A stretch of 6,234 nt of DNA from Akkermansiaceae bacterium UBA4145 (lineage in GTDB: Bacteria > Verrucomicrobiota > Verrucomicrobiia > Verrucomicrobiales > Akkermansiaceae). The stretch lies in the NCBI GenBank assembly GCA_002380675.1, contig DFWB01000295.1, positions 1-6,234 on the forward strand. The letters run 5' to 3'. This document shows positions 1-5,492 of this stretch, one piece after another. The notes beneath the pieces were generated by a model that was not told the origin of the DNA, searched no databases, and worked only from the letters and a program-made list of their open reading frames with translations. Every line of letters starts with the position of its first letter. Position 1 is the stretch's first letter. Made by a program: the position numbers and the translations under genes.

Positions 1-288
1 GTCCAATTCTACAGAAACTTTCATTCCTATCGCTATGTTGGCGATAAGATCGTTCTACGTCTCAATTCGGCACTGGCGGACGATGAGCTCTCTGCCATCC
101 AGGAGGATTTTTCAGACCTCGTAAAGGAGGGTCGGATTGATCAGGGGATGGCTCTCGAAGAGGAGGACGATGAGGAGGGGCTGTCTGAGCTTACTCGTCT
201 CGTATTCCACCATCGCCGACGTGATTTCGGAAGGCTTCGCCAGCTAATCGATGCGGTGAATTCCAGCAGACTGGTCGGGAAACGCTGA
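1..288 (+). CDS. LOG-family (TIGR00730-like) Rossmann-fold protein, C-terminal fragment
   Basis: Frame 1 is open from the left edge to TGA at 286-288 and encodes 95 residues; the start lies outside the window. The fragment begins VQFYRNFHSYRYVGDKIVLRL, which resembles the C-terminal part of LOG/'possible lysine decarboxylase' Rossmann-fold proteins. In that family, characterised members are cytoplasmic phosphoribohydrolases that release free bases from nucleoside 5'-monophosphates, for example in cytokinin activation. The catalytic PGGxGTxxE motif would lie upstream, so activity cannot be judged. After the conserved stretch there is a very acidic run (LEEEDDEEG, about residues 52-60) and then a basic segment (HHRRRDFGRLR). 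The stop is 10 bp before tlyA on the same strand, suggesting co-transcription. The family assignment rests on recalled similarity of one short segment, so it is probable rather than certain. Confidence 0.6.
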   Translation, partial: VQFYRNFHSYRYVGDKIVLRLNSALADDELSAIQEDFSDLVKEGRIDQGMALEEEDDEEGLSELTRLVFHHRRRDFGRLRQLIDAVNSSRLVGKR

Positions 289-298
289 GTAGACCAAC

Positions 299-1066
299 AT
301 GGCACGGGGAGAGAGAGCGGACTTTGTTCTGGTAGCGCGTGGGTTATGTGAATCCCGTGAGCAGGCCAAGCGCTTGATCATGGCTGGTGAGGTGATGCGC
401 GGGACGGAGCGGGTCGCCAAGCCTTCCACTCTGATTGGTTCCGAGGAAGAACTTACGGTCCTCCAGAGGCCTAGATACGTGGGTCGTGGGGGGGTGAAGC
501 TGGAAGGTGCCCTCAAGGCCTTCGAGGTCGATCCTGAGGGGTGGGTCTGCCTCGACCTGGGGGCGTCAACCGGAGGTTTTACGGACTGCCTTCTCCAGCA
601 TGGTGCAAAGCGTGTTCACGCGGTTGATGTCGGAACCAATCAACTGGCCTGGAAATTGAGAAACGATTCCCGGGTCGAGGTAAAGGAACAGTTTAATGGT
701 CGCTACCTCACGGAGTCTGATCTCGGAGAACGAGTGGATCTGGTGGTAATGGACCTCTCCTTTATTTCACTGACCAAAGTTCTCCCAGCAGCGATGGGGG
801 TGCTACAGCCAAGTGGGGAGATTATCTGCCTCATCAAGCCACAGTTTGAGTTGTCGAGGGACGAAGTAGGAAAAGGGGGAATTGTTCGTGATGCTGATCT
901 CCACGAAAAGGCGGTGGAGAAGATTCGGAGCTACGTTCGGGAGGAGCTGCAGGGCGAGTGGGTAGATTGTGTCGAATCGCCGATCACGGGAATGGATGGA
1001 AATGTTGAATACCTTGCACGTCTGAGGCAGTCGGAGATCGCACCTGTTAATTTTCCGACAGATTGA
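299..1066 (+). CDS. tlyA: TlyA-family 16S/23S rRNA 2'-O-methyltransferase
   Basis: This is a 255-aa cytoplasmic protein of normal TlyA length. Residues about 5-65 form an S4-type RNA-binding domain (ADFVLVARGLCESREQAKRLI). A short linker reads RYVGRGGVKLEGAL. Residues about 80-245 form an FtsJ/RrmJ-like Rossmann methyltransferase domain with the SAM motif LDLGASTGGFTD at 85-96. The K-D-K-E tetrad expected of 2'-O-methyltransferases is visible as K67 (GGVKL), D152 (MDLSFISL), K180 (IKPQFE) and E237 (GNVEYL). The spacing is almost identical to that recalled for mycobacterial TlyA (K69, D154, K182, E238). TlyA methylates cytidine 2'-OH groups in rRNA; in mycobacteria and Campylobacter this affects capreomycin sensitivity. 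The ATG at 299 lacks a clear Shine-Dalgarno sequence. The gene probably shares a transcript with the LOG-like gene just upstream and ends 27 bp from the stop of the convergent LarA-like gene. Confidence 0.93.
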   Translation: MARGERADFVLVARGLCESREQAKRLIMAGEVMRGTERVAKPSTLIGSEEELTVLQRPRYVGRGGVKLEGALKAFEVDPEGWVCLDLGASTGGFTDCLLQHGAKRVHAVDVGTNQLAWKLRNDSRVEVKEQFNGRYLTESDLGERVDLVVMDLSFISLTKVLPAAMGVLQPSGEIICLIKPQFELSRDEVGKGGIVRDADLHEKAVEKIRSYVREELQGEWVDCVESPITGMDGNVEYLARLRQSEIAPVNFPTD

Positions 1067-1081
1067 TCCGCAGGTGGTTTT

Positions 1082-1095
1082 ACGGTTTCCGTTTT
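1082..1095 (+). terminator. possible weak terminator after tlyA
   Basis: In the 27-bp gap between convergent genes, ACGG (1082-1085) and CCGT (1089-1092) form a 4-bp stem with a TTT loop, followed by a short T run. The stem is too short to be convincing, but nothing better separates the two converging transcripts. Confidence 0.2.
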
Positions 1096-2362
1096 ATGCC
1101 AGCCGGTCTTTTGCGGCCCAGAGCCCCATTGCAGGGTTTCCGATAAAGTAGAATTCCTCACCATCGTCGGTGGTATGCCACCCCTCACTACGACCAGCGG
1201 GCTGGTAGCGCTTCATCATCGTTTCGATGTCCGCATATTGGTAGCCCACATCCTCGATCTGCTGACGGGTGAGGTGACCCGGGCAGTAAGTAACTGTGAA
1301 ACGCCCTTCCGGGGAGCCATGGATGAGATGAGCTGCCGCTCCAAGGTTGTTGCGCAGGTCGTCGTTATTCTCCACGAAGTCGATAACTTCGGAGCTGCTA
1401 CGATAGCCGTATTTACGGATCATTCGATCAATCTCAGGATCCTCTCCGAAAGTGCGCACGCCGGGTGCGAGAATCACGAGCTCTCCTCCGTCAGCGATTG
1501 CCATTCTCGTCCGGTAAATTCCTTTGTTGCCAATCCAGGTACTATGGAATTCGTCGGGGTCCATGAAAACCACGACTTTCCTCAGTTCCTCGTCGAGGTG
1601 ATTGAAGTTGACCTCAACTGCTAGTTCAGCAGCTGCCTCAAATGCCTCGCGGTCTCCGATGAAAAGGCCCCGTGTCACCAGATTTCCACTAGTGTCAGCC
1701 TCAATGACAGTCTGGGCGTAGATGATGGGCAGATGTTCACAGAATGTATCCTCAGCGTGGTTCAGAATCCGTCGAAGGCAGGTATCGGTTCTCCCCATCA
1801 TCCGCTCTGTGCCATAGACCGATCCGATGTAGTGGCTCTCATTGATCCCGGCTTCTCCACCCGTGCCTACGAAGAGGTTTTTATTACCGTTAGCAACACC
1901 GATAACCTCGTGGGGCACGGCCTGGCCGATCGAGAGGATGAGATCGTGGCCGCCTTCCCAGACGAGTTTGTTCAGTTGCGCAGGCCATGGGCGGTTCCAG
2001 ACTCCCTCGGTTGCCTCAGAAACGAAATCGGCTGAGACCTCTCCGATAGTCACAACGTCCTCGCGCCATCGATGGGGTCGGATCCGGTCCCGGGGAACAG
2101 TTGGATACATCCGCTCGAGTTGGTCATCCGTCATTGGAAAGTGGGTTCCAAGGGCCGGAAGAACGTCCGAAAGGTTGTCTTTGTAGTAGTCAGCAGCAGC
2201 GCAGGCCAGCGGGCCGGCCTTGCTGTAGAAGCGCGAAAAATCAGGGGGGACGAGTAGGACCTTTCTCCGTTCACCCAGCTGCGCAAGGGCAGAGTTCAGG
2301 CCCATAGCCAAGTCTTTGTCGCTCAGTTTTGTGGTGGGCGAACCCTCGGAAAAAAGAAGCAC
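1094..2362 (-). CDS. LarA-like (DUF2088) nickel-pincer racemase/epimerase homologue
   Basis: The proposed GTG start at 2360-2362 gives 422 residues beginning M(V)LLFSEGSPTTKLSD, the usual N-terminus of this family as I recall it. The open frame extends to a TTG at 2503, but that would add 47 unlike residues and overlap nuoB. LarA interconverts L- and D-lactate with a nickel-pincer nucleotide. Its key residues have counterparts here: R44 (PPDFSRF), H74 (GTHFPM), H151 (VPHEVIG), K161 (GNKN, covalent cofactor lysine), H177 (ESHYIG, nickel ligand) and K280 (GNKGIY). The H151-K161 and K161-H177 spacings of 10 and 16 equal those of Lactobacillus LarA (H174, K184, H200). The ending YFIGNPAMGLWAAKDRLA is unlike lactate racemase proper, so the substrate is probably another 2-hydroxyacid. 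Homologues have been reported or annotated for malate, aryl-lactate and gluconate/mannonate-type substrates. No larB, larC or larE lies nearby. The family call is firm; the substrate is unknown. Confidence 0.85.
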   Translation of the reverse strand: MLLFSEGSPTTKLSDKDLAMGLNSALAQLGERRKVLLVPPDFSRFYSKAGPLACAAADYYKDNLSDVLPALGTHFPMTDDQLERMYPTVPRDRIRPHRWREDVVTIGEVSADFVSEATEGVWNRPWPAQLNKLVWEGGHDLILSIGQAVPHEVIGVANGNKNLFVGTGGEAGINESHYIGSVYGTERMMGRTDTCLRRILNHAEDTFCEHLPIIYAQTVIEADTSGNLVTRGLFIGDREAFEAAAELAVEVNFNHLDEELRKVVVFMDPDEFHSTWIGNKGIYRTRMAIADGGELVILAPGVRTFGEDPEIDRMIRKYGYRSSSEVIDFVENNDDLRNNLGAAAHLIHGSPEGRFTVTYCPGHLTRQQIEDVGYQYADIETMMKRYQPAGRSEGWHTTDDGEEFYFIGNPAMGLWAAKDRLA

Positions 2363-2392
2363 GGGGGGTTTTACCTGCTGCCCCCCGTAAAA
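2361..2392 (-). promoter_or_regulatory. Interlocked inverted repeats over the LarA-like start codon
   Basis: On the plus strand ACGGGGGG (2361-2368) is the exact complement of CCCCCCGT (2381-2388), and TTTTAC (2369-2374) is the exact complement of GTAAAA (2387-2392). In the LarA-like mRNA, the 8-bp G/C stem would take in the GU of the GUG start codon and leave the weak ribosome site (CAGG) in the loop. The alternative U/A stem is mutually exclusive because both use overlapping bases. Translational gating is possible; a DNA-level role (operator, or cruciform) cannot be excluded. The sequence pairing is certain, the function is inferred. Confidence 0.35.
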
Positions 2393-2420
2393 TCGAGCGC
2401 TTAGAGGTTGTGAGGCGACT

Positions 2421-2438
2421 TTGTGAAAAATTTCACAA
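2421..2438. promoter_or_regulatory. CRP/FNR-family-like operator palindrome
   Basis: TTGTGAAAAATTTCACAA is an inverted repeat with 8-bp arms (2421-2428 and 2431-2438) around AA. It contains TGTGA (2422-2426), six bases, then TCACA (2433-2437), which matches the E. coli CRP consensus core exactly in both half-sites and spacing. It lies in the 118-bp divergent region, its centre about 51 bp before the nuoB GTG and about 67 bp before the LarA-like GTG, so one bound regulator could act on both. I could not place convincing -10/-35 elements around it. The regulator is not in the window, and the DNA preference of this organism's Crp/Fnr proteins is unknown. Confidence 0.5.
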
Positions 2439-2480
2439 GCTGGTCTTGAGTAGGGCAAAAGCGACGGTATTCTCTTCCCC

Positions 2481-3023
2481 GTGGCCACGGAAGATCCTGC
2501 CAAAATGCTCTCACATGCTGCCTACGATTCCAAGGTTGAGGGCAACATCATCTTCACGCGCCTTGATTCTGCGATCAACTGGATGCGCAAAAATTCACTG
2601 TGGCCCATGCCCATGGGTCTTGCGTGTTGTGCGATTGAACTCATGGCTACCGGTGCGGCTCGCTTTGATATCTCACGATTCGGAGCTGAGGTGATGCGTT
2701 TCTCTCCCCGGCAGGCGGATGTCATGATTGTGTCAGGGACGGTCACCTACAAGATGGCGCTGGCGGTTCGTCGTATCTGGGAGCAGATGCCCGAACCTAA
2801 GTGGTGTATAGCAATGGGAGCATGCGCGTCGAGTGGGGGAATGTATCGGAGTTACGCGGTGCTCCAGGGAATTGATCAGCTCTTACCCGTAGACGTCTAT
2901 ATCTCCGGGTGTCCACCCCGCCCGGAGGCTCTTCTTGAAGGGTTGATGAAACTCCAGCGGATCATCGAAGGAGAAACCCCCATCGAGGATCAGATCGCAG
3001 GTATCCGCGAGGCAACCTTATGA
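2481..3023 (+). CDS. nuoB: NADH-quinone oxidoreductase subunit B (NuoB)
   Basis: This 180-aa protein is the complex I subunit that carries the terminal [4Fe-4S] cluster N2, next to the quinone site at the membrane/peripheral arm interface. The four cluster cysteines are visible: C49-C50 (GLACCAIE), C115 (GACASSGGMY) and C144 (ISGCPPRPEA), in the expected order. The core from about residue 22 to 160 is collinear with NuoB, including FTRLDSAINWMRKNSLWPMPMG and MRFSPRQADVMIVSGTV in two parts. The start is a GTG at 2481 without a Shine-Dalgarno sequence. An in-frame ATG at 2505, preceded by GGAAG at 2489-2493, would remove eight non-conserved residues and is an equally good choice. The stop overlaps the nuoC start by 4 bp (ATGA). 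nuoA, which normally precedes nuoB, is replaced by the divergent LarA-like gene. Confidence 0.96.
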   Translation: MATEDPAKMLSHAAYDSKVEGNIIFTRLDSAINWMRKNSLWPMPMGLACCAIELMATGAARFDISRFGAEVMRFSPRQADVMIVSGTVTYKMALAVRRIWEQMPEPKWCIAMGACASSGGMYRSYAVLQGIDQLLPVDVYISGCPPRPEALLEGLMKLQRIIEGETPIEDQIAGIREATL

Positions 3024-3613
3024 GTGCAGGTGGAAGGAAAGCAGACGAGGGTCGCTCCGACTCGAGTAAGTTGCGGAAACAGTTCGGTCGGACCAAGGTT
3101 CGTGAGATGCTTGAATTTCGAGGGGAGCATACCGTCGTGGTAAAGCTCGGCGCTCTCGAAGAGGTCCTTGCGTATTGTCGGAGCGTTCTGGGTTATGAAT
3201 TTCTTCTCGACGTCAGTAGTGTTGACAATATGGGGGATGATCCTCGCTTCGAAATGGTCTACGAGCTCGCGACGACGGACGATCGTAAGCATCTTCGTGT
3301 GAAGGCTCCGGTCGCAGAGGGAGAGGAAGTACCAACCGCGGTTCATTTGTGGAAAACCGCCAACTGGCATGAGCGGGAGGTATACGATATGATGGGTTTG
3401 AAATTCAAGGGACACCCCAACTTGAAGCGGATCCTCATGTGGGAGGGATACCCCTACTACCCACTGCGCAAAGAGTTTCCGCTCGCAGGAAAGCCCAGTG
3501 AGATGCCGGATGTCGCCTTCAGCGGCATTGCTCCCCTCGAGGGGGGACCTTTTGTGACGAGCCCCGGTGCAGATCGGGTCCGGGGAGAACCTCGGGCCAA
3601 GGGGGAAAGCTAG
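3020..3613 (+). CDS. nuoC: NADH-quinone oxidoreductase subunit C (NuoC)
   Basis: This 197-aa protein is the 30-kDa subunit of the complex I peripheral arm, which packs against NuoD and NuoB in the cytoplasm. The family signature is clear: WHEREVYDMMGLKF (116-129), then GHPNLKRILM (131-140) and YPLRKEFPL (147-155). An upstream LDVSSVDN (63-70) matches the conserved acidic strand. It is a stand-alone NuoC, not a NuoCD fusion. The basic, Ser/Gly-rich first 20 residues and the tail after residue 156 (GKPSEMPDVAF onward) are outside the conserved core. The ATG overlaps the nuoB stop (ATGA), and GAGG at 3009-3012 gives a well-spaced ribosome site inside nuoB, so translation is likely coupled. nuoD, normally next, is absent; 108 bp of non-coding sequence and a rhomboid gene follow instead. 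Confidence 0.95.
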   Translation: MSAGGRKADEGRSDSSKLRKQFGRTKVREMLEFRGEHTVVVKLGALEEVLAYCRSVLGYEFLLDVSSVDNMGDDPRFEMVYELATTDDRKHLRVKAPVAEGEEVPTAVHLWKTANWHEREVYDMMGLKFKGHPNLKRILMWEGYPYYPLRKEFPLAGKPSEMPDVAFSGIAPLEGGPFVTSPGADRVRGEPRAKGES

Positions 3614-3721
3614 GTTTAGGAGTCCAAAGGGTGGGTGCGGCCCCGGCTCGAGTTGGGGTGGAGAGTCTTTCTCCTTCCGGGTCTTTTGAAAAAATGGCAC
3701 CCCGGGTTGAATTACCAGCGT

Positions 3722-4498
3722 ATGAAGCGCCCTTTCCTTCCCTTGCGCCTTAGCGTTCACCAACCCGGAGCTGACTGGCTCACGTTCCTGACTGCGTTAT
3801 TGGTCATTACGCATTTGGTCACCGAGGCTTTAGGTGGTCCTGAGACTATCGATGCGACTGGGTTCTATAGTCTGTTCGGGCTCAGTCGACCGGGGATACT
3901 GGGAGGTCAGGTGTGGCAGCTCCTGACTTACTCTTTTCTCCATGGCTCACTGTTGCACCTGATCATCAATGTGGTTGTCATATATGCGGTCGGTGGGCGC
4001 GTTACCCGTATTCTGGGAAGCTGGAGAACTGGGGGTGTCTATATCTGGGGCGTTGTGGGGGGAGGCCTCCTGCATATCCTTCTGTTTCCGGCCAATCCTC
4101 TCGGGACGAGTATGATTTCCTCCTATCTTCCTCTGGTGGGTGCGTCTGGGGGAATGATGGCTCTTCTGATCATGCTCGTCAGCTTGTCGCCCGATTCGCG
4201 GATGTGGCCGCTGATGATCTCTGGTAAGAATCTCGGGCGGGGGGTCATGCTTTCGGCCCTGATCCTTTTTCTTTTCACTCCCGGGTTAGGATTTCCCGGC
4301 CTTTCCGAGGTAGGGAACTGGGTAGCGAGAGATGAGGCCTTGGGTGCCAGCCTGTTCCTTATCAGTCACCCCTGTCATATTGGAGGAGGACTAGTCGGTC
4401 TTCTCTTTGCTCGTCGCCTGTTGGGTGAACCGGTCAGCTTGGAGGAGTTGCGACGCGACCGCAAAAAGCGAGAAGAGCGGAACCATTCAAGGAGTTAA
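3722..4498 (+). CDS. Rhomboid-family intramembrane serine protease
   Basis: The ATG at 3722 gives 258 residues. The frame is open from a GTG at 3635, but the added 29 residues look non-coding and precede a normal cytoplasmic N-terminus (MKRPFLPLRL). Several hydrophobic segments are seen: about 18-36, 65-92, 104-122, 136-155, 174-190 and 208-234. Rhomboids cleave transmembrane substrates with a Ser-His dyad. The expected residues are present: H79 and N83 (LLHLIINVVV), S142 in the GASGG motif (140-144) and H219 in HIGGGLVG. The protein is therefore likely catalytically competent. A strongly charged cytoplasmic tail (about 240-258, EELRRDRKKREERN) ends it. No clear Shine-Dalgarno sequence precedes the ATG. 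The 108-bp gap after nuoC contains small hairpins (for example GGAGA/TCTCC at 3660-3674) but no clear terminator, so read-through from nuoBC is possible. The substrate is unknown. Confidence 0.87.
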   Translation: MKRPFLPLRLSVHQPGADWLTFLTALLVITHLVTEALGGPETIDATGFYSLFGLSRPGILGGQVWQLLTYSFLHGSLLHLIINVVVIYAVGGRVTRILGSWRTGGVYIWGVVGGGLLHILLFPANPLGTSMISSYLPLVGASGGMMALLIMLVSLSPDSRMWPLMISGKNLGRGVMLSALILFLFTPGLGFPGLSEVGNWVARDEALGASLFLISHPCHIGGGLVGLLFARRLLGEPVSLEELRRDRKKREERNHSRS

Positions 4499-4529
4499 CC
4501 TAGTTCTTCAGGAGCGAAGTCATGATCGC

Positions 4530-5216
4530 TTAGTCCTTCTTGGAAGAGTCAGACTTTTGGGAGGATTTCTGCGTCTTGGGGTAGGTTTTCGGACTCGACG
4601 AAGGAGTGGGGCGCGATGTTCTTTCCGGCCTGCTGCGAGAAGGCTGAGAACGGGATGACATTCTCGGGTAACTGGGCTGGCTTGAGGGATACGTTTTCGG
4701 TGGCGTTTTCCGGGAGGTGAACGAGCGAGGACTACTGGATGGGTCCTGCCGGTTTCGCGAGGATGAGGCAGATGGGACCTCACGGTTTCCCGATGAGAAG
4801 GGGAGCTTGAGTTGAGAGCTGCCCCAGGACGGCCGAGAGCTCTCCTTCATGGAGCGACTGTCCGGCTTCTCGTTGTCTCCCATCCTGTGGTCTCTTTGGC
4901 GGTCGTTACCTCGATCATGACGGGCTCGATCGCCTCCATGAAGCGGCTTACGGTAATCGCGGTAGTAGGTGTGATAGTTGGTGCGGTGTCCTCCACGACA
5001 AGGGTAGTGACTGCAATGCGAACATCTGGTGTGGCGATAGCGGTAATAGCTTTTATGAATCCCAATATAATAATCGCTGAAAAAACCGTTGTGGTAACCA
5101 CCGTGGTAGTGTCCATGGCTGTTATCGTAATAAGAGGAAGCGTACGGGTCATACACACAGGAACTCAGGAGAATGGAGGAAAGCAGGCAGATCGAGAAGG
5201 GCAGGAAGGGCTTCAT
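4530..5216 (-). CDS. Low-complexity His/Tyr- then Ser/Arg-rich putative lipoprotein
   Basis: The 228-aa product begins with a type II signal peptide: MKPF, a hydrophobic core (about 5-17) and the lipobox LSSC ending at C20. It should be exported and lipid-anchored to a membrane. The mature part has two zones. Residues 21-110 are rich in Tyr, His and Gly (13 His between 34 and 110) with a cysteine cluster CSHCSHYPC at 65-73. Residues 111-228 are rich in Ser, Arg, Pro and Lys and predicted disordered, with KTYP repeated at 174-177 and 210-213. No domain is recognised. The His/Cys zone could bind metal, but that is inference from composition. The ATG lacks a Shine-Dalgarno sequence. The gene converges on the rhomboid gene, leaving 31 bp between stops. 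The signal peptide and frame length argue for a real gene; the low complexity keeps confidence moderate. Confidence 0.65.
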   Translation of the reverse strand: MKPFLPFSICLLSSILLSSCVYDPYASSYYDNSHGHYHGGYHNGFFSDYYIGIHKSYYRYRHTRCSHCSHYPCRGGHRTNYHTYYRDYRKPLHGGDRARHDRGNDRQRDHRMGDNEKPDSRSMKESSRPSWGSSQLKLPFSSGNREVPSASSSRNRQDPSSSPRSFTSRKTPPKTYPSSQPSYPRMSSRSQPSRSRPERTSRPTPSSSPKTYPKTQKSSQKSDSSKKD

Positions 5217-5240
5217 GAGTGTAGGACGGAAGGGAGGATT

Positions 5241-5270
5241 ACTTTATTCGGGAGGACCCAGAGTTCGCAA
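5241..5270 (-). promoter_or_regulatory. Candidate sigma70-type promoter of the lipoprotein gene
   Basis: Read on the minus strand, TTGCGA (5265-5270) and TAAAGT (5241-5246) are separated by 18 bp, and the ATG follows about 25 bp after the -10. Each hexamer matches the sigma70 consensus at four positions. The position suits the lipoprotein gene, but hexamers of this quality occur by chance. Confidence 0.3.
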
Positions 5271-5290
5271 TATGGGAAATCCTGTTTTGT

Positions 5291-5377
5291 TCCCTGTTCA
5301 AGGGATGGACACTCTAACCCCCAGCGATGGGGAAGCGGTGATAAAATCACGGTATTTACCGAGAAAACAGGGGTTAG
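5291..5377 (+). other. Chain of hairpins, candidate structured leader RNA or small RNA
   Basis: Four consecutive stems can be drawn on the plus strand: TCCCT/AGGGA (5291-5305, loop GTTCA); CCCCA/TGGGG (5319-5332) closed by a GCGA tetraloop of the GNRA type; GTGAT/ATCAC (5338-5350, loop AAA); and CGGT/ACCG (5350-5361, loop ATTT). In addition CTAACCCC (5314-5321) is the exact complement of GGGGTTAG (5370-5377); that long-range stem would enclose the last two hairpins and compete with the GNRA hairpin for the same C residues. No riboswitch class that I know matches. It ends about 115 bp before the pseudopilin start and has no T-run after it, so a leader or regulatory element is more likely than a terminator. 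Confidence 0.35.
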
Positions 5378-5410
5378 GATCCGTCATTCGCAGAATTCGG
5401 AGCATGAGAA

Positions 5411-5429
5411 TACAATGTGCTTACAATGT
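5411..5429. repeat. Tandem TACAATGT direct repeat with 11-bp period
   Basis: TACAATGT occurs at 5411-5418 and again at 5422-5429, an exact 8-bp direct repeat spaced one helical turn apart and upstream of the pseudopilin gene. Direct repeats at 11-bp period are typical of binding sites for OmpR/PhoB-type response regulators. Each copy also contains TACAAT, a good -10 hexamer, so promoter function is an alternative. Confidence 0.35.
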
Positions 5430-5430
5430 C

Positions 5431-5458
5431 TTGCCATGATGGGGTAAAGTTCTATGGT
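5431..5458 (+). promoter_or_regulatory. Candidate promoter of the pseudopilin gene
   Basis: TTGCCA (5431-5436) and TATGGT (5453-5458) are spaced by 16 bp and would start transcription near 5465, giving a leader of roughly 28 nt before the GTG. A competing pair is TTACAA (5421-5426) with TAAAGT (5445-5450) at 18 bp. If either is the real start, the hairpin chain at 5291-5377 would lie outside this mRNA. Confidence 0.25.
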
Positions 5459-5492
5459 GGGGCTGAAAACTCGTAAGGACTGACGATACTCC

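Noticed and set aside
1175..1624. 149-aa plus-strand open frame, plus shorter ones at 1733-2307
   Set aside because: All are antisense to the LarA-like gene, which keeps all its family residues in the minus-strand frame.
2363..2503. 47-residue N-terminal extension of the LarA-like protein from a TTG at 2503
   Set aside because: The extension would overlap the nuoB start, uses a rare start codon and resembles no family N-terminus; the GTG at 2362 fits the family start.
3635..3721. 29-residue extension of the rhomboid protein from a GTG at 3635
   Set aside because: The AGGAG at 3618-3622 is suitably placed, but the extension is not rhomboid-like and the ATG at 3722 gives a typical N-terminus. 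Some doubt remains because neither start has an ideal ribosome site.
2990..3763. 257-aa minus-strand open frame
   Set aside because: It lies antisense to nuoC, whose protein carries the conserved 30-kDa subunit signature; the antisense product has no recognisable motif.
4513..4530. AGCGA/TCGCT hairpin between the rhomboid and lipoprotein stops as a bidirectional terminator
   Set aside because: The stem is only 5 bp with an 8-base loop and no T-run on either side; not enough to call.
5338..5350. GTGATAAAATCAC as a second CRP-type site
   Set aside because: The half-sites are separated by five rather than six bases and lack the outer T/A, so it does not fit the consensus; it is better explained as part of the hairpin chain.
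5314..5377. c-di-GMP (GEMM-I) riboswitch before the pseudopilin
   Set aside because: Such riboswitches are common near pilus genes, but the conserved core sequences of the class are not found here.
4812..5447. 211-aa plus-strand open frame with a Val/Ile-rich, membrane-like sequence
   Set aside because: It is antisense to the lipoprotein. His (CAT/CAC) and Tyr (TAT/TAC) codons read in reverse as Met/Val and Ile/Val, which explains the hydrophobic look. The minus-strand frame has a proper lipobox signal peptide.
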